Positions 8,066 through 16,013 of a stretch of 64,000 bases of DNA are shown one piece after another. Positions within the stretch are counted from its first letter, which is position 1; each line of letters starts with the position of its first letter. The position numbers were made by a program, and so were the translations under genes. Below the pieces are notes generated by a model, which was given only the letters and a program-made list of their open reading frames with translations, was not told where the DNA came from and ran no database searches. The DNA is taken from the NCBI RefSeq assembly GCF_013403875.1, contig NZ_JACBNX010000027.1, positions 1 to 64,000 on the forward strand. Reading direction: 5' to 3'. This DNA comes from Burkholderia guangdongensis. GTDB taxonomy: Bacteria > Pseudomonadota > Gammaproteobacteria > Burkholderiales > Burkholderiaceae.

Positions 8066-9004
8066 ATGGACCTGCGCCAGCTTCGCTACTTCGTCGCCGT
8101 TGCCAACGAGCGGAACGTCACGCGCGCGGCCGAGCTGCTGCACATCGCACAGCCGCCGCTGAGCCGGCAGATCCAGCAGCTCGAGGACGAGCTCGGCGTG
8201 CCGCTGCTGATCCGCTCGAGCCGGCCGTTGCGGCTCACCGACGCCGGGCGGTTGTTCTACGAGCAGGCGCTGCAGATTCTCGGGCGCGTCGAGCAGGCGA
8301 AGAACATGACGCGGCGCGTCGGCAAGGGCGAGCGCAGCGTGCTGTCGATCGGGTTCGTCGCGTCGACGCTGTACAGCGGCCTGCCGGTGCTCGTGCGGCG
8401 CCTGCGGCAGCACTGCCCGGACCTCGACGTGCAGCTGATCGAGATGTATTCGATTCAGCAGACGGAAGCGCTGAAGAACGGCCGCATCGACGTCGGCTTC
8501 GGCCGGCTGCGCGTCGCCGATCCGAGCGTCGAGCGGCTCGTGATGCGCGAGGAGCGGCTGATGGTCGCGTTCTCGCCGGACAATCCGCTCGCGGCCGCGT
8601 CGACGGCGTTGTCGATCGATGCGGTCGGCGATCAGCGCGTGATCATCTACCCGAAGGAGCCGCGCCCGAGCTATGCGGACCAGGTGCTGTCGCTGCTGCG
8701 CGATCACGGCGTCCATCCGCCGGAGATCACCGAGGTGCGCGAACTGCAGACCGCGCTCGGGCTCGTCGCCGCCGACGCGGGGGTCTGCGTCGTGCCGGGG
8801 TCCGCGCGGTTCATTCGGTCGGACGTCCTCTATCGGCCGCTGTCGGACGAATATGCGACGTCGCCGATCGTGCTCAGCCACCGGATCAACGATCAGTCGG
8901 AATACATCGAGCTCGTGAAGGCGCTGACGCTCGAGATGTATCGCGAGAATCCGCCGTGGCTCGATGCGACGACGACGCCGCCGCGCGCGAGCGCGCCGAG
9001 GTGA
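8066..9004 (+). CDS. catR: LysR-type regulator of the cat-ben genes
   Basis: A 312-residue LysR-family activator. The N-terminal winged helix-turn-helix (MDLRQLRYFV, then AAELLHIAQPPLSRQIQQLE, about residues 1-65) is followed by a periplasmic-binding-like effector domain of CatM/BenM type. Family members respond to cis,cis-muconate and sometimes benzoate. Position, divergent from catB with an ATAC-N7-GTAT site between, supports the role. The ATG at 8066 was chosen over the in-frame TTG at 8039, because the HTH begins there. BenM and CatR cannot be told apart from the sequence alone. Confidence 0.85.
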   Translation: MDLRQLRYFVAVANERNVTRAAELLHIAQPPLSRQIQQLEDELGVPLLIRSSRPLRLTDAGRLFYEQALQILGRVEQAKNMTRRVGKGERSVLSIGFVASTLYSGLPVLVRRLRQHCPDLDVQLIEMYSIQQTEALKNGRIDVGFGRLRVADPSVERLVMREERLMVAFSPDNPLAAASTALSIDAVGDQRVIIYPKEPRPSYADQVLSLLRDHGVHPPEITEVRELQTALGLVAADAGVCVVPGSARFIRSDVLYRPLSDEYATSPIVLSHRINDQSEYIELVKALTLEMYRENPPWLDATTTPPRASAPR

Positions 9005-9072
9005 CGCGCGGCGCGCACTGCGCGGCGGTCGCCATGTTCGGGGCGCTTAGATCGCTTGGTCGCTGAGTTCGC

Positions 9073-9930
9073 TCAAGTCGTCGCGACGAGAAACACCTCC
9101 CCGCTCGACAACCGCAGCCCGTCGGCCCGCCCGCTGAAATAGCGCGCGGAAAGATCGTCGCTCGACACGTGCCGGACGTCGCGCAAGCCCGCCTCGCGCG
9201 CGAACGCGAGCATGTCCTGAGGGCTGAAGAAGCTGAGAAACGGCGTGCCGGCCGCTCGCGCCCGCTCGTACACCATCCGGTGCTGCTCGCGCTCGGCCGG
9301 ATCGATCAGATCGAGCGGCAGCAGGAACGTCATCGCGAGCGTCGAGCCGGGCGCGAGCGACGCGATCTGGCGCAGCGTCGCCGCGATCGCGTCGCGCGTC
9401 AGATACATCGACACGCCGGTCGACGCGACGACCGCCGGCCGCGCGGCATCGAAGCCCGCCGCGGCGATCCGCGTCCACCACGACGCGCCCGCCTCGAAGT
9501 CGACCGGCACGAGCCGCAGCCAGTCCGGCACGCCGTAGCCGGCATCGATCAGGCGCTGGCGCTTCCATGCCTGCGGGCCGGGCCGATCGACCTCGAAGAT
9601 CCGCAGGCGCGACGCGACGTCCGACCGCCGCTGCGCGAACGTGTCGAGACCGGCGCCGAGAATCACGTACTGCGCAACGCCGCGTGCGGCCTGCTCGCAG
9701 GCCAGATCGTCGACGAAGCGCGCGCGGGCGACGATCGACGCGCGATAGGCGGCGGTGCCCTGCGGATGCATGTCCGGACGGTCGCGCCAGCCGGGCTCCG
9801 GCGCGACCAGCCGCAGGCCGATCTCATCGGCGAGCACGTGCGGCGGCGCATCGACTTCGACGTGCAGCGCGCGCCACAGCGCGACGCGCACCGCGGTGGA
9901 GTCCGGCGTAGGTGTCGGCTCGTGTTGCAT
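9073..9930 (-). CDS. class I SAM-dependent methyltransferase (LCM/TIGR00027-like)
   Basis: The product has 285 residues. The SAM-binding motif is seen as YVILGAGLDTFAQR (about residue 90), followed by an acidic strand end FEVDRPGPQ and a post-I motif VDFE. STGVSMYLTRDAI (about residue 165) is typical of the leucine-carboxyl-methyltransferase-like family that is widespread in actinobacteria and Burkholderia. The substrate is unknown; members act on carboxyl or hydroxyl groups of small molecules. It is a single gene convergent with catR. Confidence 0.8.
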   Translation of the reverse strand: MQHEPTPTPDSTAVRVALWRALHVEVDAPPHVLADEIGLRLVAPEPGWRDRPDMHPQGTAAYRASIVARARFVDDLACEQAARGVAQYVILGAGLDTFAQRRSDVASRLRIFEVDRPGPQAWKRQRLIDAGYGVPDWLRLVPVDFEAGASWWTRIAAAGFDAARPAVVASTGVSMYLTRDAIAATLRQIASLAPGSTLAMTFLLPLDLIDPAEREQHRMVYERARAAGTPFLSFFSPQDMLAFAREAGLRDVRHVSSDDLSARYFSGRADGLRLSSGEVFLVATT

Positions 9931-10173
9931 CGGTGTCTCCTGGTCGTCGGTGAAGGTTGGTGAAAGTCAGTGCAGGCCGATGGAAGTCGGTGGAAGCCGG
10001 CGCAATCGTGTCGATTGCCGCACAATAGCCGCACTTTAGCAATCGCGGCGGCCGGCTCCAACCCGCTCGGCGCCCGTCTGCCCCCTGGAATAAACCGCCA
10101 GCCCCGAACGTTTCGTGTACGCATGCGCGCCGCTCGGCGCGAGCGGCCGCGCGTGCGTCGACAGGAGACGGAA

Positions 10174-10350
10174 ATGAGTTCGACCAGGCTCGTGGCAGCC
10201 GCCTTCGCGGTGCTCGCGCTCGTGCTGGGCGCGGGGTGCGCGTCGTCGGGCGGTTCGGATATGTCGATGCATCCCGCCAGCCACACTGGCGGCAATGGCG
10301 GCAATGGAGGGGGCGGCGGCGGTGGAGGTGGCGGAGGCGGCGGTTATTGA
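10174..10350 (+). CDS. tiny glycine-rich lipoprotein
   Basis: A 58-residue protein with a lipoprotein signal peptide: MSSTRL, a hydrophobic core, and the lipobox LGAGC giving Cys22 as the lipidated residue. A Met/Ser/His stretch follows, then a tail of almost pure glycine (about 16 Gly) ending in Tyr. A good ribosome site (AGGAG at 10163-10167) supports the ATG at 10174. Glycine-tail mini-lipoproteins are common in Burkholderia but have no assigned function. Its poly-Gly tract is prone to length variation. Confidence 0.7.
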   Translation: MSSTRLVAAAFAVLALVLGAGCASSGGSDMSMHPASHTGGNGGNGGGGGGGGGGGGGY

Positions 10351-10428
10351 CGCGCAACGCCGGATCACGCGATTCCCGTCGACGGTGCGCACATGAACAC
10401 GCGCCGCGATCGCGCGCCGGGATTCATG

Positions 10429-10680
10429 TCACGGTGCGGGCGCGTCGGCGGTCGCGATCGGCCGGCACGTCGTTCGGGCGCGAATCAGCTGATCGCCGAC
10501 GAACACGTTGTCGAATTGGCAGCGCTGGCCGTTGAGGTCGACGACAAGCACCCCCTCCGAGCCGTCGCGCGGCCGGAGCCCGAACGTCAGCAGCGCGAGC
10601 ACGATGCCGATCGTGATCGTCAGGTGGAACAGCCGGCGCCAGTCACGCCGGTCAGGCATCAGATTGGTATGCTTGCTCAC
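10429..10680 (-). CDS. small single-pass membrane protein
   Basis: The product has 83 residues with a GTG start at 10680, chosen because GGAG lies 9 bases upstream. The next ATG (10659) has no ribosome site. A hydrophobic helix (LTITIGIVLALLTFGL, about residues 20-35) anchors it, and the C-terminal part is periplasmic with two Cys residues that could form a disulphide. No family is recognised. Just upstream lies a perfect 10-bp palindrome, so its expression may be switched by a dimeric repressor. Confidence 0.55.
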   Translation of the reverse strand: MSKHTNLMPDRRDWRRLFHLTITIGIVLALLTFGLRPRDGSEGVLVVDLNGQRCQFDNVFVGDQLIRARTTCRPIATADAPAP

Positions 10681-10713
10681 GATCGCTTTCTCCACGTCGA
10701 CGTGCCGCCGCGA

Positions 10714-10740
10714 TGAATATTGTCCGTCGAACAATATTCA
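10714..10740. promoter_or_regulatory. perfect palindrome, candidate operator
   Basis: TGAATATTGT (10714-10723) and ACAATATTCA (10731-10740) are exact inverted repeats around a 7-base spacer. This AT-rich dyad stands out in GC-rich DNA and lies 34 bases upstream of the GTG of the small membrane protein, a typical operator position. Confidence 0.5.
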
Positions 10741-10795
10741 CCGCGATATCGGCGCGCACATTCCCGCTCGACATGACGATTCGTCCCGATTGACA

Positions 10796-10820
10796 GCCGC
10801 CGGTAGATTTGACCGGCGGC
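10796..10820 (-). terminator. hairpin after the molybdenum hydroxylase operon
   Basis: GCCGCCGGT (10796-10804) and ACCGGCGGC (10812-10820) form a perfect 9-bp stem with a 7-base loop, 36 bases past the cytochrome stop. No T-run follows on the minus strand. Confidence 0.5.
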
Positions 10821-10855
10821 GCGGAACCCAGTCCGGGCCCCTCGCCGCCGGGCGC

Positions 10856-12109
10856 TCAGCGCATCGCTTTCACGTCGTCGGCCTTCACGTCCGCCGCCTG
10901 CCCGCCCCACGTCGCGCGCAGGTAGTTCGACAACTGTGCGACGTCGTCGTCGCTGAGCTTGTGCGCGAAGCCCGGCATCGACTGCATGCTCTCGACGCCC
11001 GCGAACGGCTGCGCGTCGATCCCGTCGAGCACCGCGACCAGCAGGTTGCGCGGGTCGCTCTGCCGCAGCGTCGAGTTGCCGTTCATCGCGACCGCGACGT
11101 GCGGCTTGCCCTCGCCCGACAGCCCGTGGCAGCCCGCGCAGACGGCGATGTAGATCGAGCGCCCCGGGTCGAGCCGCGCGGCGTCGGCGGGCGGCGGCTT
11201 CACCGGCTGCGGCGCCGGCGGCGTGTCGCCGAGCAGATACACGGACAGCCCGCGCAGATCGTCCTTCGTCAGATACTGCGTGCTCAGGTGCACGACCGGG
11301 TACATCTCGCCGAACGCGGAGCCCTGCGGCGCGATACCGACGCCGAAGAACGTCTGCAGATCCTGGCCGGTCCAGCCGCGCGCGGCGAGCGCCGCCGGCG
11401 TGATCTCCGGCGCGGCGACGCGGCCGAGCGCGGCGCCCCCGAACGGCTTCGCGCCGTCGAGCTGGCCGGTGAAGGTGCGCGGCGTGTGGCATTCCGCGCA
11501 GTGGCCGAGCGCGTTCGCGAGATAGCGGCCGCGCTGCCAGTCGGCCGATTGCCCCGTCGACGCGTCCGGCAGGCTGTCCTTCAGGAAGAACAGATCCCAG
11601 AGCGCCATCCCGAAGCGCAGGTTGTACGGGAACTTCAGCTCGTTGGCCGGCGCGTCGGCCGCGACCGGCTTCACCGTCATCAGATACGCATACATCGCGT
11701 CGGTGTCGGTGCGCGTCAGTTGCCGGTACGACGTGTACGGCATCGACGGATACAGCCGCTTGCCGCGCGCGTCGCCGTCGTGCAGCGCGCGATAGAAGTC
11801 GTCGGCGCTCCAGTTGCCGATTCCGTGGTCCTTGTCCGGCGTGATGTTCGAGCCGTAGAACGTGCCGTACGGCGAATCGAGCTTCACGCCGCCCGCGAAC
11901 GGCGCGCCGTCTTTCGCGGTATGGCACGCGGCGCAGTCGGCGGCCTTCACCAGATAGCGGCCGCGTGCGACGGCGTCGCCCGCCGGCGCGGCGGAGGCGG
12001 TGCTGCTCGACGATTCGCGGCTGCCGCATGCGGCGAGCGCGAGCGCGCAGGCCGCGACGAGCGCGTGGCGCGCGAGACGGGAAAAGCGCGGGGCGTGGGT
12101 GGGTGTCAT
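10856..12109 (-). CDS. triheme cytochrome c subunit of a molybdenum hydroxylase
   Basis: A 417-residue lipoprotein (signal with ALAAC lipobox near residue 28) carrying three c-type heme motifs: CAACH (about residue 60), CAECH (about 205) and CAGCH (about 335). Such triheme proteins take electrons from periplasmic dehydrogenases and pass them to ubiquinone or terminal oxidases. It overlaps the 2Fe-2S subunit gene by 4 bases and closes the three-gene operon. It therefore very likely serves as the membrane-anchored electron acceptor of the Mo enzyme, as in acetic-acid-bacterial and Burkholderia aldehyde oxidoreductases. Confidence 0.85.
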   Translation of the reverse strand: MTPTHAPRFSRLARHALVAACALALAACGSRESSSSTASAAPAGDAVARGRYLVKAADCAACHTAKDGAPFAGGVKLDSPYGTFYGSNITPDKDHGIGNWSADDFYRALHDGDARGKRLYPSMPYTSYRQLTRTDTDAMYAYLMTVKPVAADAPANELKFPYNLRFGMALWDLFFLKDSLPDASTGQSADWQRGRYLANALGHCAECHTPRTFTGQLDGAKPFGGAALGRVAAPEITPAALAARGWTGQDLQTFFGVGIAPQGSAFGEMYPVVHLSTQYLTKDDLRGLSVYLLGDTPPAPQPVKPPPADAARLDPGRSIYIAVCAGCHGLSGEGKPHVAVAMNGNSTLRQSDPRNLLVAVLDGIDAQPFAGVESMQSMPGFAHKLSDDDVAQLSNYLRATWGGQAADVKADDVKAMR

Positions 12110-12831
12110 GCGGCGTCCCTCACGAGTCCCGGCGTGTTCATCACGACGTCCTTCACCGCCTCGTAGTAGCGCACGTAGCCGGTGCAGCGGCAGATATGCG
12201 CGTCGAGCGCGTCGAGGATCGTCTGCTCGACGTCGGCCTTCGCGACCGGCTGGCGCTTCAGCCGCTCGATCAGCACGGTCGCCGCGTTCACGAAGCCCGG
12301 CGTGCAGTAGCCGCACTGGAAGCTGAAATGCTCGAGGAATTTCTGCTGGATCGGCGACAGCTCGACGACCTCGCCCGCGTCGTTGCGCTTCGCGTGGCCT
12401 TCGACCGTGCGAAGCGCGCGGCCGTTGAAGTAATGCGCGCCGGTGATGCAGGTGCGGATCTCCTCGCTCGTGCCGTCGGGCTGATCGAGGATCACGACGC
12501 ACGCGTGGCAGATCCCCTGCCCGCAGCCGAGCCGCGAGCCGGTCAGGCCCGCGTACTCGTGCAGGAACTCGATCATCATCAGCCCTTCGGGCACCTGCAT
12601 CGGGCCGACCGCCCGGCCGTTGATCGTGACCGACAGCGGCTTCGGGCGGTATGACATGAGCGGCCGCTCGGCGGCGGCCGGTGCGGGCGTGGGCTGCATA
12701 GCGGACTGTGAAGCCGGTTGCGCGGCGGATGCCGCCACGGCCGCGGCCGATGCATCGGCCACGCCCGATGCGGCATCGGACGAAGCGGTGGCGCCGGCAG
12801 CGGAAGCGGCGGCGGATTGGGCGGCCGTCAT
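12106..12831 (-). CDS. 2Fe-2S subunit of molybdenum hydroxylase (isoquinoline 1-oxidoreductase alpha-like)
   Basis: The product has 241 residues. An unusual Ala/Ser/Pro-rich N-terminal tail (about residues 1-60) precedes a plant-type ferredoxin domain with CGQGICHACVV. An all-helical domain with CGYCTPGF and CRCTGY follows. These eight Cys ligate the two 2Fe-2S clusters of the xanthine-oxidase family small subunit. The N-tail has no Tat or Sec motif, so it is probably exported by hitch-hiking with the Tat-tagged large subunit. It overlaps both neighbours by 4 bases. Confidence 0.87.
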   Translation of the reverse strand: MTAAQSAAASAAGATASSDAASGVADASAAAVAASAAQPASQSAMQPTPAPAAAERPLMSYRPKPLSVTINGRAVGPMQVPEGLMMIEFLHEYAGLTGSRLGCGQGICHACVVILDQPDGTSEEIRTCITGAHYFNGRALRTVEGHAKRNDAGEVVELSPIQQKFLEHFSFQCGYCTPGFVNAATVLIERLKRQPVAKADVEQTILDALDAHICRCTGYVRYYEAVKDVVMNTPGLVRDAA

Positions 12832-15707
12832 GCGAGCACCTCCTGGATTTTTTGCGGGGTCACCGGCAGGTCGGTGAAACGATGGCCGATCGCATGTGCG
12901 ATGCCGTTCACGATCGCGCCGACGACCGGGATCATCACGACTTCGGCGACGCCCTTCGGCGGATCGGTTTCGGACAGCGGCGGCAGCACGTCGCCGGTCT
13001 GCGTCCAGACGGCGACGTCTGACGCGCGTGGCACGTGGTAGCGGTTGAAGTTCCACGTGCCGTTGCCGGGGCCGTCCTCGTACAGCGGCAGGTATTCGTG
13101 CAGCGCATGGCCGATGCCCATCGCGACGCCGCCCTGCAACTGACCGGACACGAGTTGCGGCGAGATCTGATTCCCGCACTCCATGATCGAGTGATGCTTG
13201 AGCAGCTCGACATTGCCGGTCGCCTCGTGGATCGCGAGCTCGACGAGCGTGCCGACCGCGGTGTAGTACGTGACCGCCGCGTTGTTGCGGCTCATCGGCG
13301 GGATGAACACGCGCTTGCGGTCGAGCACGCGGTAGCCGTTCGCGGTCGGCGGCAGCGTGCTGCGGATGGAGGCGACGGCGGCAGCCGGCGCGGCGGCCGA
13401 CGCATTGGCTGAACCATCGGCCGGCTTGCCGCCGCCGTAGCGCAGCGACAGCCCGTCGATCGGCAGCCGCTCGACGCTATCGCCGATCTCGAACTCGGCG
13501 TCGGTCCACTGCCAGCGGTTGAACACGTGAACGACCGCGCCGGTCGGCAGCCCGAGCGCATGCGCCTGTTTCGCGAGCTGCTCGAACGTCAGCGGCTCGA
13601 GGCCGTCGGCGGTCAGCTTGCCGTCGATCCAGCGCGCGTCCTCGACCCGCACCGTATACGGCGCGGCCTGGCCGCCGCCGGGGCCGTGGGTCCAGATCGA
13701 CATCGCCGCCGGCCAGAGCCCGTAGCGGAACACCGCGCGCGCGGCCTCGCGCGTGCTGTGCGTGAAGTAGAACGACGAGTTGGTCGCGCTCGACGGCGAC
13801 GCGTAGTTCGGCGACCAGCGCGGGTTCGCGCTCAGCCGGTCCTGGTCGGCCTGCGGCATCGTGTACGGATCGCCGCTCGTCACGACCGGCAGGTCCGGCC
13901 ACTCGGTCACTGCGACGCGCACGTCGGACGCGGGCTTGCCGAGCCATTTCGCGACCGCGATCGCCTGCGACGTCGACATTCCGGTGCCGATCTCGGCGCC
14001 GGTGTGATGCAGCGTGATCGCGCCGTTCTCGTCGAACTCGACCTTCGCGAACGACGCCTCGGCGCCGGTGCCGAAGTCCTTCTGCACGCACGCGAAGCCG
14101 ACGCCGTAGCGCCGGCCCGGATGCTTCGCCTCGTATTCGGCCTTGCGCGTCGCGCGCTGCGTCCACAGCGGATGTTTGCGCGCATGCTCGAGCACCTCGT
14201 CGACGCGCTCGGCGCCGGCCGGCACCGCGCCCTGCGTGTTCTTCATCCCGGAGCGCAGCGCGTTCTTCAGACGAAACTCGATCGGATCGAGCTGAAGCTG
14301 CGCGGCGATCTCGTCGACGGCCATCTCCATCGCGGCCATGCTCTGCAGCGTGCCGTAGCCGCGCGCGGAGCCGGCATCGATCGCGCGCGTCGCGATCGCG
14401 ACCGACGCGAGGTCGTTCTTCGGGAAGTAGTAGATCGACTGCGCGGCCGTCGCGCCGACCATCGCGACCGACGGCGAGAAATTGCAGCGCCCGCCGCCGT
14501 TCGCCTCGAAGTCGCCCTTGAACGACTGCAGCAGGCCGGTCTTGCGGTCGACCGCGATCCGGTAATGCATCTTGAACGCGTGCCGCTTCAGCGACGTCTG
14601 GAACTGCTCGTAGCGGTCGTTCGCGAAGCGCACCGGGCGGCCGTCGCCGTACATCGCCGCGACGAGCCCGTAGTACGGCACGTTGCAGTGATCCTTCGAC
14701 CCGTAGCCGACGGTGTAGCACGGATGCAGGAAGATCCGCTTCACCGGCACGTGCGCCTTCGCGACCATCGCGGCCGCGTTCTCGGCGATCTCGAGCGGCG
14801 ACTGCGTCGGCACGACCAGATGCAGCGTCTGCGTGCCGGCGTCGTACCAGCCGTTCGCGTTGTCGGGCTCGAGCGCGGACGTGTCGATCGACTGCGTGTT
14901 GTACTCGCGGTCGAACACGAGCCAGTCGGCATCCGGGTGATCGAGCTCGTCGGCGATCTTCGCCGCATGGAACATGCCCTGCTCGTCGAGCTTGCCGTGC
15001 TCGTTGCCGTCCGGCCAGACCGGCTGATGCTTGCGCATCATGCTCGGGAAGATCGGCGCGTCCTTCAGGCTCGAATAGACGTCGTCGTCATCAGGCGTCG
15101 CGCCGCCGACGCGCACGAAGCGGAACGTGCCCCACGGGTCGCGCTCGAGCGGGCCGGTGACGGCGCCGTAGCGGACCACGTCGTCGCGGAACTTCAGCAC
15201 GTTCTTCGCGAAGCGAAAGCGCGCGAAGTCGTGATAGATCAGGATCGCGACCGCGTGGCCCAGATACGCGGGCGTCTTGCCGGCGGGCAGCAGCATGTCG
15301 TCGCCGTAGAACGCGGGAAACACGAGGCCGTCGCGCGCGAGATCGTCGGCGGTGACGACGCGGTCGGGCTTCAGGTCGTCGCCGAGCACCGACAGGTCGA
15401 AGCCGGTATAGAGCCGGTCCGCCTGCGTCGCGCGCAGGATCAGCGCATGCGCCTGCTGCTGCGGCCAGTGCGGCATGTCGGCCGCGCGGACGTCGCGCGC
15501 GAACACCTTCGAACCGGTGACTTTCGCGATGCCGTCGATGCGGAATTTGGGGGTGCCGGTCGCGTCGTCCCACTTGACCGGCGTCAGAAGCTTGTCTTCG
15601 AAGAGCGCCGCGAATGCGCGGCTGCCGAGGGGCGCGATGTATACGGCCACGCCGGCCAGCATGCTGGCTTTCAGAAAACCCCGCCGTGACAGGCCGTGGT
15701 TTTTCAT
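12828..15707 (-). CDS. molybdopterin-binding subunit of a periplasmic aldehyde/N-heterocycle oxidoreductase
   Basis: A 959-residue xanthine-dehydrogenase-family large subunit. A Tat signal (SRRGFLKA at residues 7-14, hydrophobic stretch to about 33) shows export of the folded, cofactor-loaded enzyme. The middle and C-terminal parts contain the paired aldehyde-oxidase/xanthine-dehydrogenase Mo-binding domains (for example the GGGRCNFSPS and GSARGYGTLQ loops and the C-terminal LQGGVAMGIGHAL). Substrate is unknown; relatives oxidise aldehydes, isoquinoline or nicotinate. A strong ribosome site (GGAGG) precedes the ATG. It is the first gene of the operon with the 2Fe-2S and cytochrome subunits. 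Confidence 0.87.
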   Translation of the reverse strand: MKNHGLSRRGFLKASMLAGVAVYIAPLGSRAFAALFEDKLLTPVKWDDATGTPKFRIDGIAKVTGSKVFARDVRAADMPHWPQQQAHALILRATQADRLYTGFDLSVLGDDLKPDRVVTADDLARDGLVFPAFYGDDMLLPAGKTPAYLGHAVAILIYHDFARFRFAKNVLKFRDDVVRYGAVTGPLERDPWGTFRFVRVGGATPDDDDVYSSLKDAPIFPSMMRKHQPVWPDGNEHGKLDEQGMFHAAKIADELDHPDADWLVFDREYNTQSIDTSALEPDNANGWYDAGTQTLHLVVPTQSPLEIAENAAAMVAKAHVPVKRIFLHPCYTVGYGSKDHCNVPYYGLVAAMYGDGRPVRFANDRYEQFQTSLKRHAFKMHYRIAVDRKTGLLQSFKGDFEANGGGRCNFSPSVAMVGATAAQSIYYFPKNDLASVAIATRAIDAGSARGYGTLQSMAAMEMAVDEIAAQLQLDPIEFRLKNALRSGMKNTQGAVPAGAERVDEVLEHARKHPLWTQRATRKAEYEAKHPGRRYGVGFACVQKDFGTGAEASFAKVEFDENGAITLHHTGAEIGTGMSTSQAIAVAKWLGKPASDVRVAVTEWPDLPVVTSGDPYTMPQADQDRLSANPRWSPNYASPSSATNSSFYFTHSTREAARAVFRYGLWPAAMSIWTHGPGGGQAAPYTVRVEDARWIDGKLTADGLEPLTFEQLAKQAHALGLPTGAVVHVFNRWQWTDAEFEIGDSVERLPIDGLSLRYGGGKPADGSANASAAAPAAAVASIRSTLPPTANGYRVLDRKRVFIPPMSRNNAAVTYYTAVGTLVELAIHEATGNVELLKHHSIMECGNQISPQLVSGQLQGGVAMGIGHALHEYLPLYEDGPGNGTWNFNRYHVPRASDVAVWTQTGDVLPPLSETDPPKGVAEVVMIPVVGAIVNGIAHAIGHRFTDLPVTPQKIQEVLA

Positions 15708-16013
15708 TGGGGGATCCTCCTGGTGCGTGTGCGACTCACGGACGCGAGGAACGCGAGCGCGGCTCGCATCGCCCGGAGCGGCGCGCATTCTGGCATCTTT
15801 CTTGCGCTGATGCCCATAGCGTTTTTCACATGCAAGACTTATCACAGCACTTATAAGCGCGTCGCGTGGGCCTGCCCGGCACGCCGCGTCTCGTCGGACA
15901 TAATATTGACTTTTCGTGATATTGTGGCGCGAATTATTCCCACCATTCGCTCGCGCCCGGGCAGCGCGGGCGTCATCGCCAGCATTCGCGTCATCGCGTC
16001 GAGGTCATCGATC
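15708..16013. other. divergent spacer between the Mo-hydroxylase operon and the diguanylate cyclase gene
   Basis: This stretch of about 306 bases must hold promoters for both sides. It contains an AT-rich segment with a small dyad (CTTAT and ATAAG, about 15840-15856) that could be part of an operator. No small gene or RNA is recognisable. Confidence 0.4.

Noticed and set aside
13527..15689. A 720-codon plus-strand open frame
   Set aside because: It lies opposite the molybdenum subunit gene, has a typical shadow composition and no ribosome site or known motif.
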